A DNA stretch of 22,091 bases from an uncultured Clostridia bacterium (GTDB taxonomy: Bacteria; Bacillota; Clostridia; TANB77; CAG-508): positions 1 through 22,091 of the forward strand of contig CAKPHJ010000021.1 in NCBI GenBank assembly GCA_934157205.1. The letters are read 5' to 3'. The notes below the pieces were generated by a model. The model did not search any database and was not told the DNA's origin. It was given only the letters and a program-made list of their open reading frames with translations. Positions 14,952 to 21,898 of the stretch are shown piece by piece; within the stretch, counting starts at the first letter, position 1, and each line of letters starts with the position of its first letter. The position numbers and the translations under genes were made by a program.

Positions 14952-16676
14952 TTATTTTTTGCTAATCACAACTCTATATATTCTTCCAGAATTTTCGTCT
15001 TTTTCAAATTCAACTCTAAAAGCATCTTCTGTTGAAATTTCTCCTTTTAGAACTGCAATTGTTTGTTTATTAACTTCCATTTCCTCGCCATTATAATTTA
15101 TTTCTTTTATTAAATAACGATTATTGTTTTTATTTTCATCATCTTCTTCATCATCAAGTCCATTATTTTCTGATATTACAGTTAAAAGTCCTTTTACTGT
15201 TCCACCGCCTTGATTTGTTTGTTCGTATAATTCAAATTTTTTATTAAATTCTAAAACTTCATTTTGTTCAGTTTGATTTTCATTTAATAATGAATCATTA
15301 TTTGAACTAGAACTTAGTGTTTCAGATACTATATTTACAGGATTAATATATTCGTTTAAGTTTGCTGTTTCATCTAGGCCTACTTTTTCCATTTGCATTT
15401 TATTTACAGCAATTATTCTTTGTTCTAAATTATTTAAAAATGCTGTACGTGGTTCTTCTTCTAGAGCTGTAACGTTATAAGAATCAGTGTCTGTAAATTC
15501 TGTTATATCTGATGATTCTTCAAAATTAACATTATTGCTTATGTTATATTTATATGAATTTGTATTTTCTGTTGCTTCAATTTCATAATCTTCTTGTATA
15601 TTTTGTAATGATGTTAAACCATCATATTTAACAGAAATATTTACCTTATTGTTTTTTTCATTTTCATTTAATTCTATACTAATATTATATTTTAAATCAT
15701 TTCCTTCTTTTAATTTTTCTATATTAATTTGTATATTATTTGATTTTATAGATATTTTGTTTACTTTTCCTTTTTGATTATATATCGTAATTTCAATGTC
15801 TTGTTGTAGATATGATTCATCATATACATTATTATTTAAATTGTTTATAAATGTATCAATGTCTGAAGTTGTTAATTCTGATGAATTATTTTGAATTTTA
15901 ATAAATTCATTTATTTTATCAAGTGTTGTTTGATCTTTTTTTAGTGTTTCTGCTAGTTTTGTTGTAACATTTTTGAATTTTTCACTATTCAATGTAAGTT
16001 TATAACCTGTTTGGCCATTTTCATTAACTTTTTCAAAACTTTCATCGTGAATATTTTGGTTTAATATTGGTATGTAATTATCTTTTATATTTTGCATTAT
16101 ATCAGTCAAATTTAAATCTGCTGTAAAAAGATTGTCAAATTGACTCATTGTTTTAGCTAGTTTTTCTAAATATGTTGATGAACTAGAAGCTACACTATCT
16201 AGACCTTCTTTATTAAGAACTATATATTTGCTTCCAACATATTGGGTTTGTATTCCCATTTTATCTTGAGTACTTTTAAATGATAAAGGAAAACTAGCAT
16301 TTTCTGAATATTTTATGTTTATATCTTGTATAGTTTTTGAATTTGATCTATCATTTTTACCAGATATTTCTGCAGTCATATTGTTAATTGCAGTTATTAA
16401 GTTTGAATCTGCTGAATTTGAATTAACAGAAATATTTATATTGCTTTTATTTGTATATGCTGTATTTTTTTGTTTTTCTAAGTAATTTATTAAATCATTT
16501 TCTATTAATCCATTTTCTTTTTCTAAAGTTTGTGTTGCATATTTTAAAAATAGTTCTTTATTTCCCTTTAGAAAATCGGTTTCTAAATAACAATATGCAA
16601 AAACTCCTAAAGCAATTAATATTAATACTAAAATAATTACAATTATAATTAATACTTTGTTTTTCTTTTGCTTCAT
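14952..16676 (-). CDS. Large membrane-anchored protein of unknown function
   Basis: I do not recognise this 574-aa protein. It has a lysine-rich start, one membrane segment (about 8-30, VLIIIVIILVLILIALGVFAYCYL) and a long extracellular part rich in Asn, Ser and Glu, with alternating hydrophobic residues suggesting beta structure. An acidic stretch (NGLDDEEDDENKNN) precedes the C-terminal RYLIKEINYNGEEMEVNKQTIAVLKGEISTEDAFRVEFEKDENSGRIYRVVISKK. Its architecture resembles the 212-aa protein at 6471-7109 (K-rich start, single anchor, surface domain), without clear sequence identity. There is no recognisable ribosome binding site. A TATACA-like -10 lies so close to the ATG that the mRNA could be leaderless. 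It lies between yebC and spoIIIA. Confidence 0.75.
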   Translation of the reverse strand: MKQKKNKVLIIIVIILVLILIALGVFAYCYLETDFLKGNKELFLKYATQTLEKENGLIENDLINYLEKQKNTAYTNKSNINISVNSNSADSNLITAINNMTAEISGKNDRSNSKTIQDINIKYSENASFPLSFKSTQDKMGIQTQYVGSKYIVLNKEGLDSVASSSSTYLEKLAKTMSQFDNLFTADLNLTDIMQNIKDNYIPILNQNIHDESFEKVNENGQTGYKLTLNSEKFKNVTTKLAETLKKDQTTLDKINEFIKIQNNSSELTTSDIDTFINNLNNNVYDESYLQQDIEITIYNQKGKVNKISIKSNNIQINIEKLKEGNDLKYNISIELNENEKNNKVNISVKYDGLTSLQNIQEDYEIEATENTNSYKYNISNNVNFEESSDITEFTDTDSYNVTALEEEPRTAFLNNLEQRIIAVNKMQMEKVGLDETANLNEYINPVNIVSETLSSSSNNDSLLNENQTEQNEVLEFNKKFELYEQTNQGGGTVKGLLTVISENNGLDDEEDDENKNNNRYLIKEINYNGEEMEVNKQTIAVLKGEISTEDAFRVEFEKDENSGRIYRVVISKK

Positions 16677-16689
16677 TTGTTTATTGTAT

Positions 16690-16739
16690 AATCAAATAAA
16701 CTTTGGGAAACTAAGTTTATTAGTTCTGTTTATTTGATT
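16690..16739 (-). repeat. Large hairpin between yebC and the 574-aa gene
   Basis: AATCAAATAAAC (16690-16701) pairs perfectly with GTTTATTTGATT (16728-16739). A second AAACT/AGTTT pairing is possible inside. It begins 30 bp after the yebC stop and 13 bp before the next start. There is no T run after it on the minus strand, so it is a poor intrinsic terminator and more likely a processing or regulatory structure. Confidence 0.55.
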
Positions 16740-16769
16740 ACCCCTTTCTTTTTATTTTATATTTTCCAA

Positions 16770-17490
16770 TTATTCTTCCCAATTATGATATATGTTTGCA
16801 ACATCATCTAAATCGTCTAATCTTTCAATTAATCTTTCCATTTTTTCAATGCCTTTTTCATCTAATGATACTGTTGTTGTAGGAACCATTTGAACTTCGG
16901 CTTCTAAAAATTCAATTCCAGCTTCTTCTAATTTTTCACGTACTGTAGTAAAATCTGCTGGATCTGTTGTAACTTCATATATTTCTTCAGATGTTTGGAA
17001 ATCTTCTGCTCCAGCATCAAGTGCAAGCATCATAAGTTCTTCTTCATCTATTGAACAATTTTCTTTTTCGATTATCATTACACCTTTTTTATTGAACATG
17101 TAAGATACACAACCAGATGTTCCTAAATTCCCACCAGATTTGTCAAATGCATGTCTAACATCTGCTGCAGTTCTATTTTTATTATCTGTTGCCGCTTCAA
17201 CAATAACAGCAACTCCATTTGGTCCATATCCTTCATATGTTATTTCTTCGTAGTTTTCATTACTACTTGAAGCTTTTTTGATAGCGTTATTTATTGTGTC
17301 ATTTGGCATATTTGCTGCTTTACATTTTGCAATAACATTTTTTAATTTTGAATTTCCTGCTGGATCAGGTCCACCTTCTTTTACTGCTATTAATAATTCT
17401 CTTCCTAGTTTTGTAAATACTTTACCTCTTGCTGCATCAGCTTTTCCTTTTTTAGCTTGTATGTTGTGCCATTTGCTGTGACCGACTCAT
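16770..17490 (-). CDS. yebC: YebC/TACO1-family protein, with a +1 frameshift at codon 3
   Basis: YebC-family proteins were long listed as transcriptional regulators. More recent work links them to translation, helping ribosomes through difficult stretches. The ATG at 17490 has GGAGG and AAGGT before it. Frame zero reads M-S-R(CGG)-S-Q-Q and stops at codon 13. Skipping the C of codon 3 gives MSGHSKWHNIQAKKGKADAARGK, the near-invariant YebC N-terminus, and continues through NMPNDTINNAIKKA and YEGYGPNGVAVIVEAATDN to 16770. The shifted product has 239 aa, the family norm. Without the shift only a 179-aa internal frame from 17309 remains, lacking the whole N-terminal domain. Confidence 0.92.
17482..17484 (-). 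other. +1 frameshift site in yebC (CGG, codon 3)
   Basis: Coding strand: ATG AGT CGG TCA CAG. Skipping C gives ATG AGT GGT CAC AGC AAA TGG (MSGHSKW), essentially invariant in YebC. The clearest of the five sites, since only Met-Ser precede it. Confidence 0.92.
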
Positions 17491-17618
17491 ACCTTTTTCC
17501 TCCTTTTAATTTTTTTATTTTTAAGGTTTTATCCTTTATCTTATAATTTTCGTTCTTTATTGTATCATATTATTTATTATTTGTGTAGTATTTTTTAAAA
17601 TAAAATGTTTGTTTATTT

Positions 17619-18173
17619 TTATATTTTCTTTATTACTCTACATGGATTTCCAACAGCTACACTATTTGATGGAATATCCTTATTTACAAGACTTCCAGCA
17701 CCTATTACAACATTATTTCCTATAGTTATTCCTGGAAGCACAATTACATTTCCACCTATCCATACATTATTTCCTATTTTAATAGGTTTTGCATATTCTA
17801 ATCCTTTATTTCTAGTTTCATAATCTAAAGGATGTCCTGCTGTATAAAAGCCACAATTAGGTGCAATAAAAACATTGTCACCAAACTCTACTTTTGCACA
17901 ATCTAATATAACACAATTATGATTCATATAAAAATTTTCTCCTACAAAAATATTGTAACCATAGTCACACCAAAAATTCTGTTCAACAGTTATTTGATTT
18001 CCCGTTTTTGCAAATAATTTTTTTATTAATTTATCTTTGCCTTCAGTGTTTGATGGTTTTAACATATTGTATTCAAAGCAAATATCTTTAGCTTTATATC
18101 TATTTTTTATTAATTCGGTATCATAGTTAGCATCATATAATTCTCCTGCTAACATTTTATCTTTTTCTAACAT
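17619..18173 (-). CDS. maa: Maltose/galactoside O-acetyltransferase family enzyme
   Basis: A 184-aa acetyl-CoA-dependent sugar O-acetyltransferase of the left-handed beta-helix (LbH) family. The N-terminal Mac domain is present (EKDKMLAGELYDANYDTELIKNRYKAK, 3-29). Hexapeptide repeats run from about 60 to 175 (FVGENFYMNHNCVILD, IKIGNNVWIGGNVIVLPGITIGNNVVIGAGSLV). His114 in TAGHPLD is the catalytic base. Length is that of Maa/LacA. GGAG lies seven bases before the ATG. Which sugar it acetylates cannot be told from sequence. It lies 57 bp downstream of the sensor kinase gene and could be co-transcribed. Confidence 0.92.
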   Translation of the reverse strand: MLEKDKMLAGELYDANYDTELIKNRYKAKDICFEYNMLKPSNTEGKDKLIKKLFAKTGNQITVEQNFWCDYGYNIFVGENFYMNHNCVILDCAKVEFGDNVFIAPNCGFYTAGHPLDYETRNKGLEYAKPIKIGNNVWIGGNVIVLPGITIGNNVVIGAGSLVNKDIPSNSVAVGNPCRVIKKI

Positions 18174-18230
18174 GTCTCTTCTCCAATCTAATAATAAATA
18201 TTATTTTTAAATTTTTTTGCATAAATTATG

Positions 18231-19646
18231 CTATTTTACAAGTAAATTTTGTCTATATGAAATAACTTTATATTGATTTTTTCCATCGAATTTTATTGTT
18301 ACAGATTTAGTATAAAATCTGTCTTTATTTTGTTGAAATTCTTCTATTATTAAACTCGCACCTGTTTCTTTCATAGTTTCAAATGTTGTCATGAAACCAA
18401 TTCCATTACCACCTTTATTTTTATATGTTGTTACTCTTTCTTTTCCTAGTTTAAGCAATGTATCTATTTCAAATTCTATACCTGTGTCAAAAATAGTAAG
18501 TTCATAATTTTCATCTTTTTTCCCTAAAATAACTAAAATTTCTCTATTTTCTTCATTAGATGATTTTACTGCATTTATTGCATCTCGTATATGATCTCCT
18601 ATTAAAGTTTCTAATTTATTTTTAGGAATAATATTATTTATTAAATAGTGTATATTTCCTTCTATTTTTAAATGAAATTTAATATTGTTTTTGTCACATT
18701 CTTTTTGCATATATTTAAACATATCATCAATTTCTGCTATTTCTGTTTCTTCTAATTTATCTAATGTTTTTATTTTTTCAAATTCATTTGAAAATTCTGT
18801 AGTTAGATTTTTTATTCTTTTTCTGAATTCTTCATCTTTAACTGCTTGTTCTAAAGCTTCTTGTCTGTTATAAAATTCATGCACTATTTTACTTATTTTA
18901 TATTTTTCGTCTTTTAGTTTGCTTATTTCTAATTCTTTTTCTTCTATTTTTTCTTTATAACTATTGACTGTGGTTTTTAATAGTTTTTGTTTGTAATATA
19001 GGGTTAAATTTTTATGAACAACAATAAACATAATAACCCCTAAAATCATAAATGAAATTAAAAGACTTTTTCTTATTTCTTCAATCTCATAAAAAATAGT
19101 GCTGAATATAGAATATAAAAATATTATTGCCACACCAATATTTAACATTATTATATCAAAATAGTCATTATTTAATTTTCTATCAAAAAAATCAAATCCA
19201 TTTTTAAATCGTTTTGTTTTAAAAATTAAATATATTAATAAAAATTGCATTATTAATATCAATATTAAATTCAAATAGTTATTTTCAATATTAATAAACT
19301 TATATGGCAAATAAGATATTATAATACTTACAACAAAACAACATAAACAGATTGCATATGAAATTATAGTAACAGCAATAGAATATCCAATATTCTTTTT
19401 AGTAATGTACCCTAAAAAAATACCATATACAACTACCATTAATAATATTAGTGCAAAAGGATTTATAAAGAATTCTATAATTGTTCCGAGCAATGCAATA
19501 AATATATTGAAAATTATTATAAAAATAGTATGGTATTTTTTAATTTTTACATTTATTATTTTTTCAAAAGAATAAAAACAATAGATGTTTATTATTAATA
19601 TTTTTAAAAAATATATAATTACATTTGTTTCTGGTAACACATTCAT
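18231..19646 (-). CDS. AgrC-like GHKL sensor histidine kinase
   Basis: A 471-aa sensor kinase. I choose the ATG at 19646 (MNVLPETNV), with GGAGG six bases upstream; the frame is open to 19688 but without a site. Six or seven membrane segments fill the first ~215 residues, as in peptide-sensing AgrC-type kinases. A coiled region follows (residues ~228-250), then the phospho-acceptor box KISKIVHEFYNRQEAL with His256, and a GHKL ATPase domain: N-box region GDHIRDAI (350-357), DTG at 387-389, and GGNGIGF at 412-418. The N box has Asp where the Mg-binding Asn is usual, and the G1 box is DTGIEF rather than DxGxG, so ATP use may be unusual. It follows a 13-codon peptide ORF and a Spo0A-like regulator, its likely partners. 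Confidence 0.85.
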   Translation of the reverse strand: MNVLPETNVIIYFLKILIINIYCFYSFEKIINVKIKKYHTIFIIIFNIFIALLGTIIEFFINPFALILLMVVVYGIFLGYITKKNIGYSIAVTIISYAICLCCFVVSIIISYLPYKFINIENNYLNLILILIMQFLLIYLIFKTKRFKNGFDFFDRKLNNDYFDIIMLNIGVAIIFLYSIFSTIFYEIEEIRKSLLISFMILGVIMFIVVHKNLTLYYKQKLLKTTVNSYKEKIEEKELEISKLKDEKYKISKIVHEFYNRQEALEQAVKDEEFRKRIKNLTTEFSNEFEKIKTLDKLEETEIAEIDDMFKYMQKECDKNNIKFHLKIEGNIHYLINNIIPKNKLETLIGDHIRDAINAVKSSNEENREILVILGKKDENYELTIFDTGIEFEIDTLLKLGKERVTTYKNKGGNGIGFMTTFETMKETGASLIIEEFQQNKDRFYTKSVTIKFDGKNQYKVISYRQNLLVK

Positions 19647-19752
19647 TTCCTCCATGTAAATTATATAAAAAAAAGATGTAATAATCAATATATATTTAAA
19701 TATTAAAATTATATATTGTTTTATTACACCTTAACATTTAATTTACGTTTTC

Positions 19753-19794
19753 TTATCTTGTCCAATATGCTAACCATTCCCAAAAGCTCATCAT
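19753..19794 (-). CDS. 13-residue peptide ORF (MMSFWEWLAYWTR)
   Basis: A very small frame: ATG ATG then 11 codons and TAA. It is preceded by GGAGGTGAT, a full-length match to the anti-Shine-Dalgarno, at good spacing. The product is amphipathic, with three Trp, one Tyr and a C-terminal Arg, and has no Cys and no leader. It lies between a Spo0A-like response regulator and a polytopic sensor kinase, where signal-peptide genes are often found. It could be a leaderless signal peptide, a leader peptide controlling the kinase gene (three Trp codons in 13), or a membrane-active peptide. Translation is likely from the ribosome binding site; function is a guess. Confidence 0.55.
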   Translation of the reverse strand: MMSFWEWLAYWTR

Positions 19795-19823
19795 TAGAAT
19801 CACCTCCATTTGTTTTTTACAAC

Positions 19824-19862
19824 AAAAAAATATCACCTATACCCATTGGTATAAGTGATATT
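19824..19862 (-). terminator. Terminator/attenuator after the response regulator
   Basis: A 15-bp stem (19829-19843 with 19848-19862), which forms a G-U pair on the minus strand where the plus strand would mismatch, is followed by seven T on the minus strand. It ends the response-regulator transcript or attenuates read-through into the peptide and kinase genes, whose ribosome binding site begins about 17 bp further on. Confidence 0.88.
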
Positions 19863-19910
19863 CGGAAGTGCTAATTTCTTATATTCCTTTATAAATTATT
19901 TAAATTAATT

Positions 19911-20684
19911 TCAAATTTGTTTTTTTATTTTATCTGCATAATAATATATAAATTCTGTGGGAGTTGGCAAACCTGTTTCATAATTTATAATAGCTGTGTA
20001 ATGTTTTTCTAAATCTTGTATAGGTGTAACTCTCCAACCATGAATTATTGCATTTTGCATACCTCTGCTAATACTACTACTTGGTTTTTTATGTAATTTC
20101 ACTAAATATTGAACAATTGAAATTTTTGAATCGTCATTATTTTTTATTATAAACATAATTGCATCTTTTAGGTATTTTCTACCTTGCAAGTGCATACTAA
20201 TTCCTACTAAATCTAATTCTTTTTCTATTTTTTCTTCTATATTACTTTTATAGTCTTTTTCTTCATCTTTTTCATATGTTTTATTTCCAGAATTTTCGTT
20301 ATTATATTCATTTAATAAAACTAAAGTATTTATAATATTATTTTGAGAATAATTTTTTTGCTTTTTATAAAATATAAAATCAATATTATTGATATGGCAA
20401 AAATCATATACAGAATCTGAGTGAACATTTGTTGTAACAACAATTTTTGGCATTCTATTTAATTTAACTTTTTTCATATTTTGTATAAATTCAAATCCAC
20501 TACCTTCTCCATTATTAAGTTCTAAGTCTAATATTATTCCATCTGGTCTATATTTTTTCATTTCTTCTATTGCCTTTGTAGATGAATTAGTAATAGAAAT
20601 AATATTTATATCTGTTCTTGTTTTTGCTATTTCTTTATACTTATTACATTCGTTTAGATCATCTTCTATTAATAAAATATTCAT
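19911..20684 (-). CDS. Response regulator with Spo0A-type output domain
   Basis: A 257-aa regulator. The start at 20684 (MNILLIEDD) has GGTGA just upstream and GGAG a little further; an ATG at 20741 opens a longer frame without a site. The receiver domain (1-125) has the acidic pocket Glu7-Asp8-Asp9, phospho-acceptor Asp53 (GIILDLELN), Thr84/Thr85 and Lys107/108. After a charged linker (128-150) comes a Spo0A_C-like domain (152-254): VGISMHLQGRKYLKDAI aligns with Spo0A's GVPAHIKGYQYLREAI, SSSISRGMQNAIIHGW with the recognition helix SRVERAIRHAIEVAW, and TPTEFIYYYADKI with the C-terminal helix. It is more diverged than true Spo0A, so it is probably a paralogue serving the adjacent kinase. Confidence 0.87.
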   Translation of the reverse strand: MNILLIEDDLNECNKYKEIAKTRTDINIISITNSSTKAIEEMKKYRPDGIILDLELNNGEGSGFEFIQNMKKVKLNRMPKIVVTTNVHSDSVYDFCHINNIDFIFYKKQKNYSQNNIINTLVLLNEYNNENSGNKTYEKDEEKDYKSNIEEKIEKELDLVGISMHLQGRKYLKDAIMFIIKNNDDSKISIVQYLVKLHKKPSSSISRGMQNAIIHGWRVTPIQDLEKHYTAIINYETGLPTPTEFIYYYADKIKKQI

Positions 20685-21025
20685 TTCACCAATTCTCCTT
20701 TTCTCCTTTTTAATATTTAATATGCTTTTAACGCAAAACATTTTATCATAATTTATAACTTTTTTCCATTATTTATTGCTTCATTTATAACTTCAAATTA
20801 CTTTTTATAGCTTATTATATTTATTGGAAAGACATATTATTTATCTATTTTAACGAACAATTATAATAAGTTTAATTTATAATCCTTAATTATTAAAATT
20901 TATAGTTTTACATTTAAAATAATTTAAATATAACTTTCCTTATTTTAATAGTTAGCCCTAATATTTCAAAAATATCAGTATTTGATACTGGGCTAGCTTT
21001 TATAGTAAAAGGGATGAATTAACAA
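20685..21025. other. Divergent intergenic region with a three-way-junction repeat
   Basis: This 341-bp region separates the Spo0A-like regulator (minus) from an XRE regulator (plus). It is extremely AT-rich with no credible gene. The one strong structure is the nested inverted repeat at 20951-20997, described separately. Promoters for both genes must lie here; a TATGAT on the minus strand just upstream of the response regulator is a possible -10, but I see no convincing -35. Confidence 0.6.
20951..20997 (+). repeat. Compact three-stem structure upstream of the XRE gene
   Basis: GTTAGCCC (20951-20958) pairs with GGGCTAGC (20990-20997). Inside are two perfect small hairpins, ATATTT-caa-AAATAT (20961-20975) and AGTAT-ttg-ATACT (20977-20989), separated by one base. 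Together they form a tight three-way junction followed by TTTT. It ends 28 bp before the XRE start. It could be a leader RNA element, a weak terminator or an operator cluster. Confidence 0.55.
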
Positions 21026-21364
21026 ATGGAAATGAAAAAAGAATTTGGACTAAGAGTTAAAAAAATAAGAGAAAACATGCATATGACAAAAGAAGAATTT
21101 GCTAAACAACTTGGTATATCTGGCCAATTTTTAGGTCTTGTAGAACATGGCAAAAATTATTTATCTATTGAAAATTTGAAAAAATTGTGTGAAATAACTA
21201 ATTTCTCTGCTGATTATTTATTATTTGGAAAAAATACTAATCTTATAGATGAAACACAAAAAGTATTATCAGATTTTTCTGAAAAAGAGATTGAATCTGG
21301 GTGCTATACTTTACAAAAATTAGCTATACTTTTAAAAGATTTAAAAAATAAGTCTGAATACTAA
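21026..21364 (+). CDS. XRE-family HTH regulator
   Basis: A 112-aa regulator with an N-terminal XRE helix-turn-helix (residues 5-68: FGLRVKKIRENMHMTKEEFAKQLGISGQFLGLVEHGKNYLSIENLKKLCEITNFSADYLLFG) in the SinR/phage-repressor style, and a short C-terminal helix region (ETQKVLSDFSEKEIESGCYTLQKLAILLKDLKN) that may dimerise. AAAGGG lies about 13 bases before the ATG; a minimal ATG-AAT-TAA sits between. It is divergent from the Spo0A-like regulator and could share control of the intergenic region. Confidence 0.85.
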   Translation: MEMKKEFGLRVKKIRENMHMTKEEFAKQLGISGQFLGLVEHGKNYLSIENLKKLCEITNFSADYLLFGKNTNLIDETQKVLSDFSEKEIESGCYTLQKLAILLKDLKNKSEY

Positions 21365-21455
21365 AAATTTGTATCTTAAAAATTTAAATAAGAAAAGATT
21401 AAATATTAAAATAGAAATTAAAATTTTTTCTTGTATTAATTTAATTCAAAGAACC

Positions 21456-21511
21456 AAAGCGGACATTTGCTACATTTTTATTGTAATAACATCTAAAGTC
21501 CGCGTCTTTGT
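21456..21511. repeat. GC-rich inverted repeat between the XRE gene and the surface-gene remnant
   Basis: CAAAGCGGAC on the left pairs with GTCCGC..CTTTG on the right, with a two-base bulge and a loop of about 33 bases that can itself form TACA/TGTA. It is notably GC-rich against its surroundings. No T run follows, so it is not a typical terminator. No function assigned. Confidence 0.45.
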
Positions 21512-21557
21512 TTGTGTGTAAAATTTGTTTTACAAATTTTTTGGTGCAACATATATT

Positions 21558-21898
21558 TTATTTTATAAATAAAGTGACACAAAACCCTTTGTAGTTACCA
21601 CTATAGCTAGCACTATCATCCCAGCGATGTCCTGCTGGTCTACCACTGTCGCGATATCTACCACCACGTTGTACCACAGGATCAGAAGTTCCTGGGTTTA
21701 TTTCTGTTGTATATTCTGCTACATTTCCTCCCATATCAAATATATTTGCTTTTGCTGTTGTTTTTCCTGTTTCTAATCTTTGTGCTGTTCCACTTGGTTT
21801 TATTATCTTTTCTCCATTTTTCACTTCCATGTCTTTCCAGTTTTCATTTGCTTTTCAAACTTGTTCTTTTTAGTTATTTTCCCCTTGTTATTTTTCAT
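21558..21898 (-). pseudogene. Remnant of an FGE-sulfatase-domain surface protein gene
   Basis: Two overlapping frames form one decayed gene. The start at 21898 has GGAGG six bases upstream and reads MKNNKG, the usual opening of clostridial prepilin-like surface proteins, but the hydrophobic helix that should follow is missing. After 25 codons it stops (MKTGKTWK). A second frame from 21830 carries the C-terminal end of a formylglycine-generating-enzyme-like domain: MEVKNGEKIIKPSGTAQRLETG, IFDMGGNVAEYTTE, RGGRYRDSG and YKGFCVTLFIK (GFRVAL is usual). The frames join at ACATGGAAGTG. Large internal and junction deletions are the simplest explanation. A tiny translated product is possible but unlikely to work. 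Confidence 0.7.

Noticed and set aside
4208..17484. Sequencing or assembly errors as the cause of the five frame breaks
   Set aside because: The inserted base is not in a homopolymer at any of the five sites, is always C before GG, and about 20 out-of-frame CGG occurrences cause no break. Random errors would not respect codon phase. Raw reads would be needed to exclude it fully.
4208..17484. CGG reassigned to another amino acid (Trp, Gln or stop readthrough)
   Set aside because: Reading CGG as any single amino acid leaves the downstream frame wrong in all five cases; only a one-base skip restores it. No in-frame sense CGG exists in the window.
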